A stretch of DNA of 64,000 nt, taken from NCBI RefSeq assembly GCF_018397995.1, contig NZ_BBQH01000021.1, forward strand, positions 1-64,000. The letters are read 5' to 3'. The notes below the pieces were generated by a model. The model had not been told where the DNA came from. It did no database searches and worked only from the letters and a program-made list of their open reading frames with translations. Made by a program: the position numbers and the translations under genes. Positions 53,137 to 64,000 of this stretch are shown here, piece by piece (the stretch's first letter is position 1; each line of letters starts with the position of its first letter). This stretch comes from Rhizomonospora bruguierae. Its GTDB lineage: Bacteria; Actinomycetota; Actinomycetes; Mycobacteriales; Micromonosporaceae.

Positions 53137-54434
53137 TGACCGCCACGCTCACCGAGGGCCGGGCCGCCGAGTCCCGCCCGATGGACCTGCTCCGGTTCGC
53201 CACGGCCGGCAGTGTGGACGACGGCAAGTCCACTCTGATCGGTCGCCTGCTGTACGACACCAAGTCGCTGTTCACCGACCAGCTCGAGGCGGTCGAGGCG
53301 GTCAGCGCGGCGCGCGGCGACGAGTACACCAACCTGGCGCTGCTCACCGACGGCCTGCGCGCCGAGCGGGAGCAGGGCATCACGATCGACGTGGCGTACC
53401 GGTACTTCGCCACCCCGCGGCGGAAGTTCATCATCGCGGACACGCCCGGGCACATCCAGTACACCCGGAACATGGTGACCGGGGCGTCCACCGCGGACCT
53501 GGCGCTGATCCTGGTCGACGCCCGCAAGGGGCTGGTGGAGCAGTCCCGCCGGCACGCGTTCCTCTGCTCGCTGCTGCGTGTCCCGCACATCGTGCTGTGT
53601 GTGAACAAGATGGACCTGGTCGACTACTCGCAGGAGGTCTTCGAGCGGATCGCGGACGAGTTCACCTCGTTCGCGGCGAAGCTGGAGGCGCCCGACCTGG
53701 CCGTCGTCCCGGTCTCCGCGCTGCTCGGCGACAACATCGTCAGCCGGTCCGAGAAGATGCCCTGGTACGAAGGCCCCTCGCTGCTGCACCACCTGGAGCA
53801 CCTGCACATCGCCTCGGACCGCAACCTGGTCGACGTGCGGTTCCCGGTGCAGTACGTGATCCGGCCGCAGTCCACCACGGTCACCGACTTCCGGGGGTAC
53901 GCGGGGCAGGTCGCCTCGGGTGTGCTGAAGCCGGGCGACGAGGTGATGGTGCTGCCGTCCGGGTTCACCACCCGGATCGCCGCGATCGAGACCGCGGACG
54001 GCCCGGTCGCCGAGGCGTTCCCGCCGATGTCGGTGACCGTGCGCCTCGCGGACGAACTGGACGTCTCCCGCGGCGACATGATCTGCCGGCCGAACAACGC
54101 GCCGTCCACCGCGCAGGACATCGAGGCGATGATCTGCTGGATGGACGAGACGGCGCCGCTGCGCACCGGCGGCAAGTACGCGATCAAGCACACCACCCGG
54201 TCCGCCCGGGCGATCGTGCGCGGCCTCCAGTACCGGCTGGACGTGAACACCCTGCACCGCGACGAGGGCGCCACCGAGTTGGGGCTGAACGAGATCGGCC
54301 GGGTCCGGCTGCGCACCACGGTCCCGCTGCTCGCCGACGGCTACCGCCGGAACCGGAGCACCGGCGGGTTCATCGTCATCGACGAGTCGACGAACCGGAC
54401 GGTAGGCGCCGGTATGGTGCTCGAGGCCGGCTGA
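53136..54434 (+). CDS. cysN: Sulfate adenylyltransferase subunit 1 (GTPase)
   Basis: A 432-residue EF-Tu-like GTPase that drives APS synthesis. G1 is AGSVDDGKSTLIGRLL, G3 ADTPGHIQYTRNM, and G4 CVNKMDLVDY; the effector region REQGITIDVAYRYF is conserved. Beta-barrel domains follow. No APS kinase (CysC) domain is fused at the C-terminus, unlike the CysNC of mycobacteria, and cysC is not seen nearby. The last 59 bp overlap the convergent glycosyltransferase gene. Confidence 0.95.
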   Translation: MTATLTEGRAAESRPMDLLRFATAGSVDDGKSTLIGRLLYDTKSLFTDQLEAVEAVSAARGDEYTNLALLTDGLRAEREQGITIDVAYRYFATPRRKFIIADTPGHIQYTRNMVTGASTADLALILVDARKGLVEQSRRHAFLCSLLRVPHIVLCVNKMDLVDYSQEVFERIADEFTSFAAKLEAPDLAVVPVSALLGDNIVSRSEKMPWYEGPSLLHHLEHLHIASDRNLVDVRFPVQYVIRPQSTTVTDFRGYAGQVASGVLKPGDEVMVLPSGFTTRIAAIETADGPVAEAFPPMSVTVRLADELDVSRGDMICRPNNAPSTAQDIEAMICWMDETAPLRTGGKYAIKHTTRSARAIVRGLQYRLDVNTLHRDEGATELGLNEIGRVRLRTTVPLLADGYRRNRSTGGFIVIDESTNRTVGAGMVLEAG

Positions 54435-55563
54435 CCGGCAGCACGAGGCTGGGTTCGCTGGTGCGCCCGGCGATCGCCCGCCGGTACGCGGCCACGTAGC
54501 CGGCGGCGAGCCGGTCCACGCTGAACGCGGTGGCCACGTGCGTGCGGCAGGCGGCCGGGTCCAGTTCGCCCACCTGGGTCAGGGCCGCCGGCAACTGCGC
54601 GGGGTCCTCGCAGATCAGCCCGGTCACGCCGGGCACGACGACCTCGGGGACGGCGCCGCCGCGCAGCGCCACGACCGGGGTGCCGCAGGCCATGGCCTCG
54701 ATCATCACCATCCCGAACGGCTCCTCCCAGACGATCGGGAACAGCAGGCAGCGCGCCTGGGAGAGCAGGATGCGCTTGGCGGCGGCGTCGGCGACCCCGT
54801 ACACCCGGTCGTCCGGGCCGAGCCGGGGCGCCACCTCGCGGGCGTAGTAGGTGCGCTCGACCGGCTCGGAGCACTTGCCGGCCAGCACCAGCGGGATCTG
54901 CGCCGCGTGCGCCGCCTCGATGGCCAGGTGCGGCGCCTTCTGCGGGTGGAACCGGCCGAGGAACAGGGCGAAGTCGCCCTTGCGGCTGCGGTACGGCCAG
55001 CCGCCGACCCGTAGTCCGTTGTAGACGGTGGACACCCAGTTCAGTTCGGGGGCCAGGGCGCGCTGCCGCTCGCTGATCGCGATGAGCCCCACGTCGCTGC
55101 CGAGCGAGCCGTACATCCGGCGCAGGTCGTCGTTGACCGAGCAGTGCACGGTGACCACCGTGGGCAGCCCGGCGGCGCTGTAGGAGGCCGCGTTCAGCGG
55201 GCCGGCGAGCGTGTGGTCGTGCACCACGTCGAACCGGTGCGAGCGGTCGAGGCGGTGGATCGCCGCGCGGGCGATCGCGGCGTGCGCCAGTTCCGGGAAC
55301 GCCTCACCGATCCGGTCGGCCACCGGGCGGTCCCACAGGCGCACGAACTCGGCGCGGGTACCGCTGCGGCCGGCTCCCAGCAGCGTGACGTGGTGGCCCC
55401 GTTCGACGAGAGCATCGGCCAGGTCCGCCACCACCGCCTCGACGCCGCCGTACCCGGCCGGGGGCACGTCAAAGTAGGGCGGGGCGACGAGGGCGACCCG
55501 CAGGGGTCGCCCGCCGGTACTGTGCGCTTCCACGACTGACCGATACCAAGGATCGGTCACCAT
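54376..55563 (-). CDS. Glycosyltransferase family 4 protein
   Basis: A 395-residue GT-B glycosyltransferase. The N-terminal domain begins RVALVAPPYFDVPPAGYGGV with the Gly-rich acceptor loop, and has FDVVHDHTLAGPLNA. The C-terminal donor domain has FALFLGRFHPQKAPHLAIEA and the E-x7-E region FPIVWEEPFGMVMIEAMACG with TPVVALRGGAVPEVV. The start is uncertain (ATG 55563 without ribosome site; GTG 55560 and 55533 also possible). It overlaps cysN tail to tail by 59 bp and lies 10 bp below galK on the same strand, so it may belong with the galactose genes. Confidence 0.87.
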   Translation of the reverse strand: MVTDPWYRSVVEAHSTGGRPLRVALVAPPYFDVPPAGYGGVEAVVADLADALVERGHHVTLLGAGRSGTRAEFVRLWDRPVADRIGEAFPELAHAAIARAAIHRLDRSHRFDVVHDHTLAGPLNAASYSAAGLPTVVTVHCSVNDDLRRMYGSLGSDVGLIAISERQRALAPELNWVSTVYNGLRVGGWPYRSRKGDFALFLGRFHPQKAPHLAIEAAHAAQIPLVLAGKCSEPVERTYYAREVAPRLGPDDRVYGVADAAAKRILLSQARCLLFPIVWEEPFGMVMIEAMACGTPVVALRGGAVPEVVVPGVTGLICEDPAQLPAALTQVGELDPAACRTHVATAFSVDRLAAGYVAAYRRAIAGRTSEPSLVLPVSRPRAPYRRLPSGSSTRR

Positions 55564-55573
55564 AAACGGTGAT

Positions 55574-56722
55574 TCAACCGATTCGTTCTGCTCCGGCGCC
55601 CGGAACGGTGACGAACGGGGCGGGCGGGCGGAAACCGCGGCGGGCGAACTCCTCCCGGACCGCCTCCCCGACCGCCCCGGCGGCACCCGATTCCACCAGG
55701 GCGATCACGCAGCCCCCGAAGCCGCCGCCGGTCATCCGGGCCCCGTGCGCCCCGGCCACCAGCGCCGTCTCCACCGCCGTGTCGACCTCCGGCACGGTGA
55801 TCTCGAAGTCCTCCCGCATCGAGGCGTGCGACGCGGTCAGCAGCGGGCCGATCGCCCGGATCCGGCCGGCGCGCAGGGCGGCCACCGCGGCCAGGACCCG
55901 CTGGTTCTCGGTCACCACGTGCCGGACCCGGCGCCGGATCACCTCGTCGTCCAGGCGGGCCAGGGCGGCGTCGAGGTCGCCGACCTCCCGCAGGCTGGGC
56001 AGCCCCAGCGCGGCGGCGCCCGCCTCGCACGCCTTCCGGCGCGTCGCGTACTCCCCGCTGACCAACTGGTGCGGTGCCCGGCTGTCGATGACCAGCATCG
56101 CCAACCCCTCGGCCGCCGGGTCGAACGGGACCTGCTCGACCTCGTCCCGCCCGCAGTCGATCAGCAGGGCGTGCCCGGAGCGGCAGCGCACCGACGCGGT
56201 CTGGTCCATGATCCCGCAGGGCACGCCGACGTAGTCGTTCTCCGCCCGCTGCGCCAGCGCCGGCCGGGCCGCCTCGGGGATGCCGAGGTCACCGAGGTCG
56301 TTGAGGGCGGTGAGCACCGCGCATTCCAGCGCGGCGGAGGAGGACAGCCCGGCGCCGGTCGGCACGTCCGAGGCGATCGCGAGCCGGGCGCCGGGCGGGC
56401 GGTGCCCGTTCTTTCGCAGCGACCACACCACGCCCGCCACGTACGCCGCCCACTCCTGGACCGCGCCGGGGGTCAGGTCATCGACGCCGAACCGGACGGG
56501 CTCGCCGCCGGCGTGCTCCGACCACGCGGCCCAGCCCTCGCCCGCCCGCCCCGCCGCCACCGCCGTCCGGGCGGGCAGCGCGAACGGCAGCACGAAGCCG
56601 TTGTTGTAGTCGGTGTGCTCGCCGATCAGGTTGACCCGCCCCGGCGCCGCCCACACGCCGGCCGGCGGCTCGCCGTACCGCTCGGCGAACGCCGCGGCCG
56701 CCCGCTCCGCGACGCCGGTCAT
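55574..56722 (-). CDS. galK: Galactokinase
   Basis: A 382-residue GHMP kinase of the Leloir pathway. The galactokinase signature GRVNLIGEHTDYNNGFVLP is intact. DVPTGAGLSSSAALECAVLT is the ATP-binding loop, and ARMTGGGFGGCVIALV is the C-terminal GHMP motif. GIMDQTAS supplies the catalytic Asp region. It overlaps the upstream galE by four bases (ATGA), so the order galE-galK is translationally coupled. galT is not in the window. Confidence 0.95.
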   Translation of the reverse strand: MTGVAERAAAAFAERYGEPPAGVWAAPGRVNLIGEHTDYNNGFVLPFALPARTAVAAGRAGEGWAAWSEHAGGEPVRFGVDDLTPGAVQEWAAYVAGVVWSLRKNGHRPPGARLAIASDVPTGAGLSSSAALECAVLTALNDLGDLGIPEAARPALAQRAENDYVGVPCGIMDQTASVRCRSGHALLIDCGRDEVEQVPFDPAAEGLAMLVIDSRAPHQLVSGEYATRRKACEAGAAALGLPSLREVGDLDAALARLDDEVIRRRVRHVVTENQRVLAAVAALRAGRIRAIGPLLTASHASMREDFEITVPEVDTAVETALVAGAHGARMTGGGFGGCVIALVESGAAGAVGEAVREEFARRGFRPPAPFVTVPGAGAERIG

Positions 56723-57711
56723 GCCGGCTCTTCTCGCATGACGGTCTCGTCCCGCATGAAGGTCCAGGCATCCTCGACCATGTCCCGCAGCGTCGGCCGG
56801 TTGCGCACCCAGCCCAACTCGGCCTCGGCCTTCGCGGACGAGGCGACCAGCGCCGCCGGGTCGCCGGGGCGCCGGGGCGCCAGCTCCACCGGTACCGGGT
56901 GGCCGGTGACCTCCCGGACCACGTCGACCACCTGCTTGTTGGTGAAGCCGGAGCCGCTGCCCAGGTTGTAGATGCGGTGGTCGCCGGGGGTGGCGGCGTC
57001 CAGCGCCCGCAGGTGCGCGTCGGCCAGGTCGGCGACGTGGATGTAGTCCCGCACGCAGGTGCCGTCCGAGGTGGGGTAGTCGTCCCCGAACAACTGGAGC
57101 CTGGCCCGCTTGCCGGCGGCCACCTGGAGGGCGATCGGGATCAGGTGCGTCTCCGGGTCGTGCCGCTCACCGATCCGCACGTCCGGCCGGATCAGCGCAC
57201 CGGCCACATTGAAGTACCGCAGCGACACGGCGGCGAGCTTGTGCGCCACCGTCTCGGAGCGGATCGCGTAGTCGAAGGCCAGCTTGGTGGCGCCGTAGGT
57301 GCTGGTGGGCGCGGTGGCGGCCGTCTCGGGGATGGGCACCTCGACCGGGTCGCCGTACACCGCCGCGCTGGAGGAGAACACCAGCCGGCGCACGCCCGCG
57401 GCGCGCATCGCGTCCAGCAGGGCCAGCGAGGCGGTCATGTTCTCGTGCCAGTACACCTCCGGCCGGACCATCGACTCGCCGGCCGCGATCAGCCCGGCGA
57501 AGTGCACCACGCCGTCGAAGCCCGCGTCCGGGGTGAGCACGGTGGCCGCCTCCTGGACCGGCGCCCGGACCAGCGTGGCGCCCTGCGGCACCGCCCGCTC
57601 GTGCCCCGTGACCAGGTTGTCCAGCACCACGACCTGGTGGCCGGCGTCCAGCAGCAGGCGGGTCACGACGCTGCCGACGTAACCGGCGCCACCGGTGACG
57701 AGCAGTTTCAC
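56719..57711 (-). CDS. galE: UDP-glucose 4-epimerase
   Basis: A 330-residue extended short-chain dehydrogenase. The NAD-binding loop is LLVTGGAGYVGSVVTRLLLD. VVHFAGLIAAGESMVRP, the catalytic Ser region VFSSSAAVYGDP and YGATKLAFDY with the Tyr-x-x-x-Lys pair follow. RYFNVAGA and NLGSGSGFTNKQVVDVV complete the GalE picture. It interconverts UDP-glucose and UDP-galactose for galactose use or wall precursors. Divergent from the CBS-domain gene, with 63 bp between the starts. Confidence 0.95.
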   Translation of the reverse strand: MKLLVTGGAGYVGSVVTRLLLDAGHQVVVLDNLVTGHERAVPQGATLVRAPVQEAATVLTPDAGFDGVVHFAGLIAAGESMVRPEVYWHENMTASLALLDAMRAAGVRRLVFSSSAAVYGDPVEVPIPETAATAPTSTYGATKLAFDYAIRSETVAHKLAAVSLRYFNVAGALIRPDVRIGERHDPETHLIPIALQVAAGKRARLQLFGDDYPTSDGTCVRDYIHVADLADAHLRALDAATPGDHRIYNLGSGSGFTNKQVVDVVREVTGHPVPVELAPRRPGDPAALVASSAKAEAELGWVRNRPTLRDMVEDAWTFMRDETVMREEPA

Positions 57712-58755
57712 TCAGGGCCTCCTCGGCTTCGGTTGCGGCCAGGCTACGCGCCCGGCCTGTTTACCATTCTCTGCATGCAGGATCCCGGCGCCGCCGGGCC
57801 CCGGCGGAGCACCCCGCCGGGGAGGTGGAAGCGCCGCCCGCCGCAGCCGCCCGCCCGTCGCGGGCGGCCGGGTCCCGTCGCGCGCGCCCTGGCCCGGGTC
57901 GTGGTCCGCGTCGCCGACGCGACCAGCGCGCTGCTGCGCGCGGGCCCGGCCGCCGGCCGGGAGCGGATCAGCGAGGCGGACCTGCGCGACCTGGTCGCCG
58001 CCAACACCGTGCTGGACCGGGACGAGCGCCGGATCATCGCCGAGGTGCTGGCGGCCGGCAGCCGGCTGATCCGCGAGGTGATGGTGCCCCGGCCGGACGT
58101 GACGTTCCTGGCCGCCGGGCTGAGCCTGGAGCACGCCGCCGACCTGGCCCGGGCGCACTGGCACACCCGTTTCCCGGTGGTCGACGGCACCACGGACGAC
58201 GTGATCGGGCTGGTCTGGCTGCGGGACCTGCTGCACCGCCCGCCCAACGACCGGCGCACCACGGTCGCCGACGTGACTCGCGAGATCAAGCGGCTGCCGG
58301 GGAGCAAGCGGGTGCTCGCCGCGCTCTCCGAGATGCGCCGCGAGGGGCAGCACCTGGCCCTGGTGGTGGACGAGTACGGCGGCACCGCCGGCATCGTGAC
58401 GCTGGAGGACCTGGTCGAGGAGCTGGTCGGCGAGGTGCGCGACGGGGCCCGCCCGCCGGAGCCGCCGCCCGGGCCGTCCCATCCGGCCGAACTGGACGGT
58501 CGGCTCAACCGCACCGACTTCGCCGAGCAGACCGGACTCTCCCTGCCGGACGGTCCCTATGAGACGGTCGGCGGCTTCGTGATGGCCGCGCTCGGCCGGC
58601 TGCCGGTCGCCGGCGACGAGGTACCGGTGCCGGGCGGCGAGCCGATGGGCTGGGTGCTGCGGGTGCTCGAACTGGACGGTCGGCGCATCGCCCGGGTGGC
58701 CCTGCACCCGTCGGTGACCGTCGCCGTGCCCGCCCAGCCGTCGAGGGCGGCCCGG

Positions 58756-61645
<2,890 letters not shown>

Positions 61646-61648
61646 GGC

Positions 61649-62182
61649 GTGCCGGCACCCGGCACCCCGACCCGGATCGGGGTGGCCATCGACGTACCCG
61701 AGCCGTGGGGCGCACTGCTCAACGAGCAGCGCGCCCGGGCCGGCGACCCCCAGGCCGCCTACGTGCCCGCGCACCTCACCCTGCTCGGCCCCACCGAGGT
61801 GGACCCGGAGGACCTGTCCCGGATCGAGCAGCATCTGCTCCAGGTGGCCGCCCTGTTCCCGCCGTACGTGCTGCACCTGCGCGGGACCGGCACCTTCAGG
61901 CCGGTCACCGAGGTGGTCTTCGTCGCGGTCGCCGCCGGCATCAGCGAGTGCGAACTGCTCGCCGCCGCCATCGGCGCCGCCCCCGAACTGCGCCGCGAGG
62001 CCCGCTTCCCCTACCACCCCCACGTGACCGTGGCCCAGGACGTTCCCCCCGCCGCCCTGGACGCCGTCTTCGACGAACTGGCCGACTTCTCGGCCCGGTT
62101 CCGGGTCGACGGCTTCACGCTGTTCCTGCACGGCGGCGACGGGCGCTGGCAGCCCCGCCGGGACTTCAAGCTCGCCGGCTGA
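61649..62182 (+). CDS. 2'-5' RNA ligase / 2H phosphoesterase family protein
   Basis: A 177-residue protein with both HxTx motifs of the 2H superfamily: HLTL at about 43-46 and HVTV near residue 127. RIGVAIDVPEPW begins the first strand, and FTLFLHGGDGRWQPRRDFKL closes the barrel. Members hydrolyse or ligate 2',3'-cyclic or 2'-5' RNA bonds; the true substrate is unknown in actinobacteria. GTG 61649 lies 3 bp after trpS. Confidence 0.88.
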   Translation: MPAPGTPTRIGVAIDVPEPWGALLNEQRARAGDPQAAYVPAHLTLLGPTEVDPEDLSRIEQHLLQVAALFPPYVLHLRGTGTFRPVTEVVFVAVAAGISECELLAAAIGAAPELRREARFPYHPHVTVAQDVPPAALDAVFDELADFSARFRVDGFTLFLHGGDGRWQPRRDFKLAG

Positions 62183-62186
62183 GCCC

Positions 62187-63086
62187 GTGAACCCGCTCGG
62201 GCGGATCGTGACCGGCGTGGAGGACGGCCTCTACGCGACCCGCCGGCGCTGGAAGGGCTTCGACCACATCTGGCTCGCCGGGGTGCGCTACCAGGACGCC
62301 GGTGGGGGCCGGCTGGCCGCCGCCATCGCCTACTACGGCTTCTTCGCGGTCTTCGCCATCGGCCTGCTCGCCTACGCCGGGCTCGGCTTCCTCCTCGAGT
62401 TCAACCTGAACCTGTTCGCCGCCGTCGATCACTTCCTGCGCCAGAACCTGCCCTTCCTCGACCCCGCCCAGATCCAGAGCAGCCGCGGCGCCATCGGCCT
62501 GGTCGGCCTGCTCGCGCTCGTGCTCACCGGCATCGGCTGGATCGAGTCGCTCCGCTCCTCCCAGCGCCTGATCCACCAGCTCGACCCGGGGCCCGGTCAC
62601 CCGATCATCCGCCGCTTCGTGGACCTGGGCGTCCTGGTGTTCGTGCTGCTGCTGCTGTTCATCTCGGTGGTCGCGGTCGACGCCCTGGAATCCTTTCTGG
62701 CCTGGGTCTTCGGCACCACCGGACCGGTCGGCACCACCCTGATGGCGCTCAGCACGATCCTCACCATCGTGGTCAACATGATCGTCGCGCTGTCCCTGAT
62801 GACCGCCGTCCCGCGCCTCGTGATGCCACCCCGCCGGCTGCTCACGCCGGTGATCACGGTCGCCCTGGGCATCACCGTCCTGAACACGTTCGGCCGCTAC
62901 TACGTGATCCGCACCGAGCGGAACCCCGCGTACACGGTGGTGACCGGCGCGGTCGGCATCCTGCTCTACCTGTACCTGTTCAGCCAGCTCCTGCTGTTCG
63001 GCACCGCCCTGGCCGCCACCAGCCGGCACGGCCGGGTCGGCGACGTGCGCTCCCTCCGCCTCCGCCGCAAGCCCAAGCCCTCCTGA
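62187..63086 (+). CDS. YihY/virulence factor BrkB family membrane protein
   Basis: A 299-residue inner-membrane protein with six probable helices. RLAAAIAYYGFFAVFAIGLL is the family's conserved first helix (A-x-x-x-Y-x-x-F). LLTPVITVALGITVLNTFGR and the ending TGAVGILLYLYLFSQLLLFG also match. The C-terminus is basic. GTG 62187 is 4 bp after the 2H gene, so it is in the trpS operon. Once called ribonuclease BN in error; the function is unknown. Confidence 0.9.
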   Translation: MNPLGRIVTGVEDGLYATRRRWKGFDHIWLAGVRYQDAGGGRLAAAIAYYGFFAVFAIGLLAYAGLGFLLEFNLNLFAAVDHFLRQNLPFLDPAQIQSSRGAIGLVGLLALVLTGIGWIESLRSSQRLIHQLDPGPGHPIIRRFVDLGVLVFVLLLLFISVVAVDALESFLAWVFGTTGPVGTTLMALSTILTIVVNMIVALSLMTAVPRLVMPPRRLLTPVITVALGITVLNTFGRYYVIRTERNPAYTVVTGAVGILLYLYLFSQLLLFGTALAATSRHGRVGDVRSLRLRRKPKPS

Positions 63087-63152
63087 CGGCCACCGGCCGG
63101 GCCTGAACGGGTGGAAAGCGGCATTAGCCCGCGCTGTCCGGGCGGGGCCGCG

Positions 63153-63617
63153 ATGATTGAGCCCGTGGGGGCTTTAGTGACCTTGGACCTCGCGGCCGAG
63201 TCGCCGCTGGGGACGATGCCGTGGATCATCACGTTCGGGCCGCTGTCGGACGAGGAGGAGTGGGAGCCCGTGGTGTGCGGGCCCTACGAGCGACCGCACG
63301 CGCTGGCGCTGGCCGGTTCGGTGGTGGCGGACGAGGACCTGATGGCGGTGGTGGAGCCGCTGCTGCCGCACACGACGGTGGACGACATTCGGGGGGAGAT
63401 CGCGGCGGCCCAGCAGGCGGAGGCCGAGGCGGCGGCCGAGGAGGACGAGATCGGCGACGACGTCAGCGACGCGGCCGGGCCGGACGACCTGGAGGACGAC
63501 GAGGAGGAGTTCGGGGACGCGGCCGCGGCGCGGATGGCGCCGACCGAACCGCCCGACCCCGAGGAGATCCGGGCGGGCTTCGCACGCATCTCCAACCGCC
63601 TACTCAGCCAGCACTGA
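63153..63617 (+). CDS. Acidic protein of unknown function
   Basis: A 154-residue protein (GTG 63165 or 63177 are alternative starts). The ordered N-terminal half MPWIITFGPLSDEEEWEPVV then CGPYERPHALALAGSVVADE looks like a small alpha/beta domain. The second half is a highly acidic, Ala/Glu/Asp-rich segment (EAEAAAEEDEIGDDVSD and onward) ending in a basic-amphipathic piece (AGFARISNRLLSQH). No family is recognised; similar short acidic proteins are common near trpS in actinomycetes. Confidence 0.75.
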   Translation: MIEPVGALVTLDLAAESPLGTMPWIITFGPLSDEEEWEPVVCGPYERPHALALAGSVVADEDLMAVVEPLLPHTTVDDIRGEIAAAQQAEAEAAAEEDEIGDDVSDAAGPDDLEDDEEEFGDAAAARMAPTEPPDPEEIRAGFARISNRLLSQH

Positions 63618-63735
63618 ACGGCCTGCCTGCTCTGTTAGCGCCGCGGTTCAAGGGTGTGCTTGGTGTGAGATGGAGATGACCCGCTCGTGCCGCTGGGCGT
63701 GCAGCAGTCGGGCGACCACCCGGAGGACGACCCGC

Positions 63736-63771
63736 ACGAGGGCCCGGGCGTGCTCCGGAGCCCTCGTTTTC
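63736..63771 (+). terminator. Rho-independent terminator
   Basis: ACGAGGGC (63736-63743) and GCCCTCGT (63760-63767) pair perfectly, followed by TTTTCT. The 16-base loop may form a further stem. It ends plus-strand transcription 119 bp after the acidic-protein gene and abuts the stop of the convergent gene at the window edge. Confidence 0.7.
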
Positions 63772-64000
63772 TACGATTCGTCGTCGGGGCGTTGCGCAGT
63801 GCAGGTGCCCTCGTTCACGCCAACCTGGTCGACGCAGACGGTAACCCAGCTCGGTTGGGTTACGACGTACTCGATGCCGCTGGAGCTGTAGCGAACCCGG
63901 TATCCGTGCCACCAGTACTGTCCGGCCACGGTGGGCCGGATCGGTATCAGGATTTGCAAATCCCGGCCACGGTGCCCCGGTTTCGAGGGCATACGCGTCC
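63771..64000 (-). CDS. Partial gene: C-terminal part of a probable secreted protein
   Basis: A minus-strand frame enters from beyond 64000 and stops at 63771. It reads LQILIPIRPTVAGQYWWHGY then RVRYSSSGIEYVVTQPSWVT and ends VNEGTCTAQRPDDES, with two cysteines and many aromatic residues, like an extracellular beta-domain. An ATG at 63992 could be the start, but only 8 bp upstream are visible. Incomplete, function unknown. Confidence 0.45.
   Translation of the reverse strand, partial: TRMPSKPGHRGRDLQILIPIRPTVAGQYWWHGYRVRYSSSGIEYVVTQPSWVTVCVDQVGVNEGTCTAQRPDDES

Noticed and set aside
63640-63700. GGTTCAAG segment resembling a tRNA T-arm
   Set aside because: No acceptor or anticodon stems pair around it.

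Overview
The window is high-GC actinobacterial chromosome, most like Micromonosporaceae (Micromonospora and relatives). The signs are very G/C-biased third codon positions, frequent GTG starts and ATGA/GTGA overlaps, XRE-DUF397 pairs, tandem DUF4383 proteins, an actinobacterial protein O-mannosyltransferase and a GlmU-Prs-RplY-Pth block. The genus is an inference; there is no rRNA here.

1-12,250: accessory DNA, probably the right part of an integrative element. A branched-chain-amino-acid (LIV)-type ABC transporter with a SAM methyltransferase gene inserted between its binding-protein and permease genes (292-5845; the binding-protein gene has a one-base frameshift) leads by overlapping starts into small Cys-rich proteins and a broken methyltransferase. 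Then come a TPR/membrane/fibronectin-III protein, a MucR-like zinc-finger/HTH regulator, two very short membrane proteins and a lower-GC tyrosine integrase. The right border is the 3' half of tRNA-Ala(CGC) followed by a terminator. A second integrase relic lies just outside it.

12,859-18,559: methyltransferase; divergent TetR and DHA2-type MFS exporter; a minus-strand XRE regulator, DUF397, MFS unit.

18,784-30,833: class III (anaerobic) ribonucleotide reductase nrdDG under two well-spaced NrdR boxes; a Myb-like protein; a secreted CE1-type esterase with a xylan-regulator-like upstream motif; a LacI-controlled alpha-glucoside operon (binding protein, two permeases, GH13 glucosidase, no ATPase).

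31,044-43,668: housekeeping genes (pmt, rsmI, metG, tatD, rsmA, ispE, an ABC-F protein, paired DUF4383 proteins). Two small genes, a TrmO-like and a Uma2-like one, appear to carry internal in-frame deletions.

43,669-64,000: desaturase with a TetR partner and palindromic operator; tRNA-Gln; glmU-prs-rplY-pth; a polyprenyl glycosylphosphotransferase followed by cysQ-cysD-cysN; a GT4 glycosyltransferase; galK-galE; a CBS protein; an ECF sigma factor with a membrane BNR-type partner; trpS; a 2H phosphoesterase; YihY; an acidic protein; and a partial gene at the edge.

The most interesting novelty candidates are the methyltransferase-containing LIV operon with its Cys-rich tail, the paired micro-membrane proteins beside the integrase, and the ATP-cone-less NrdD with clear NrdR boxes. 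Several single-base frameshifts suggest decay or residual sequencing error and should be checked against reads.
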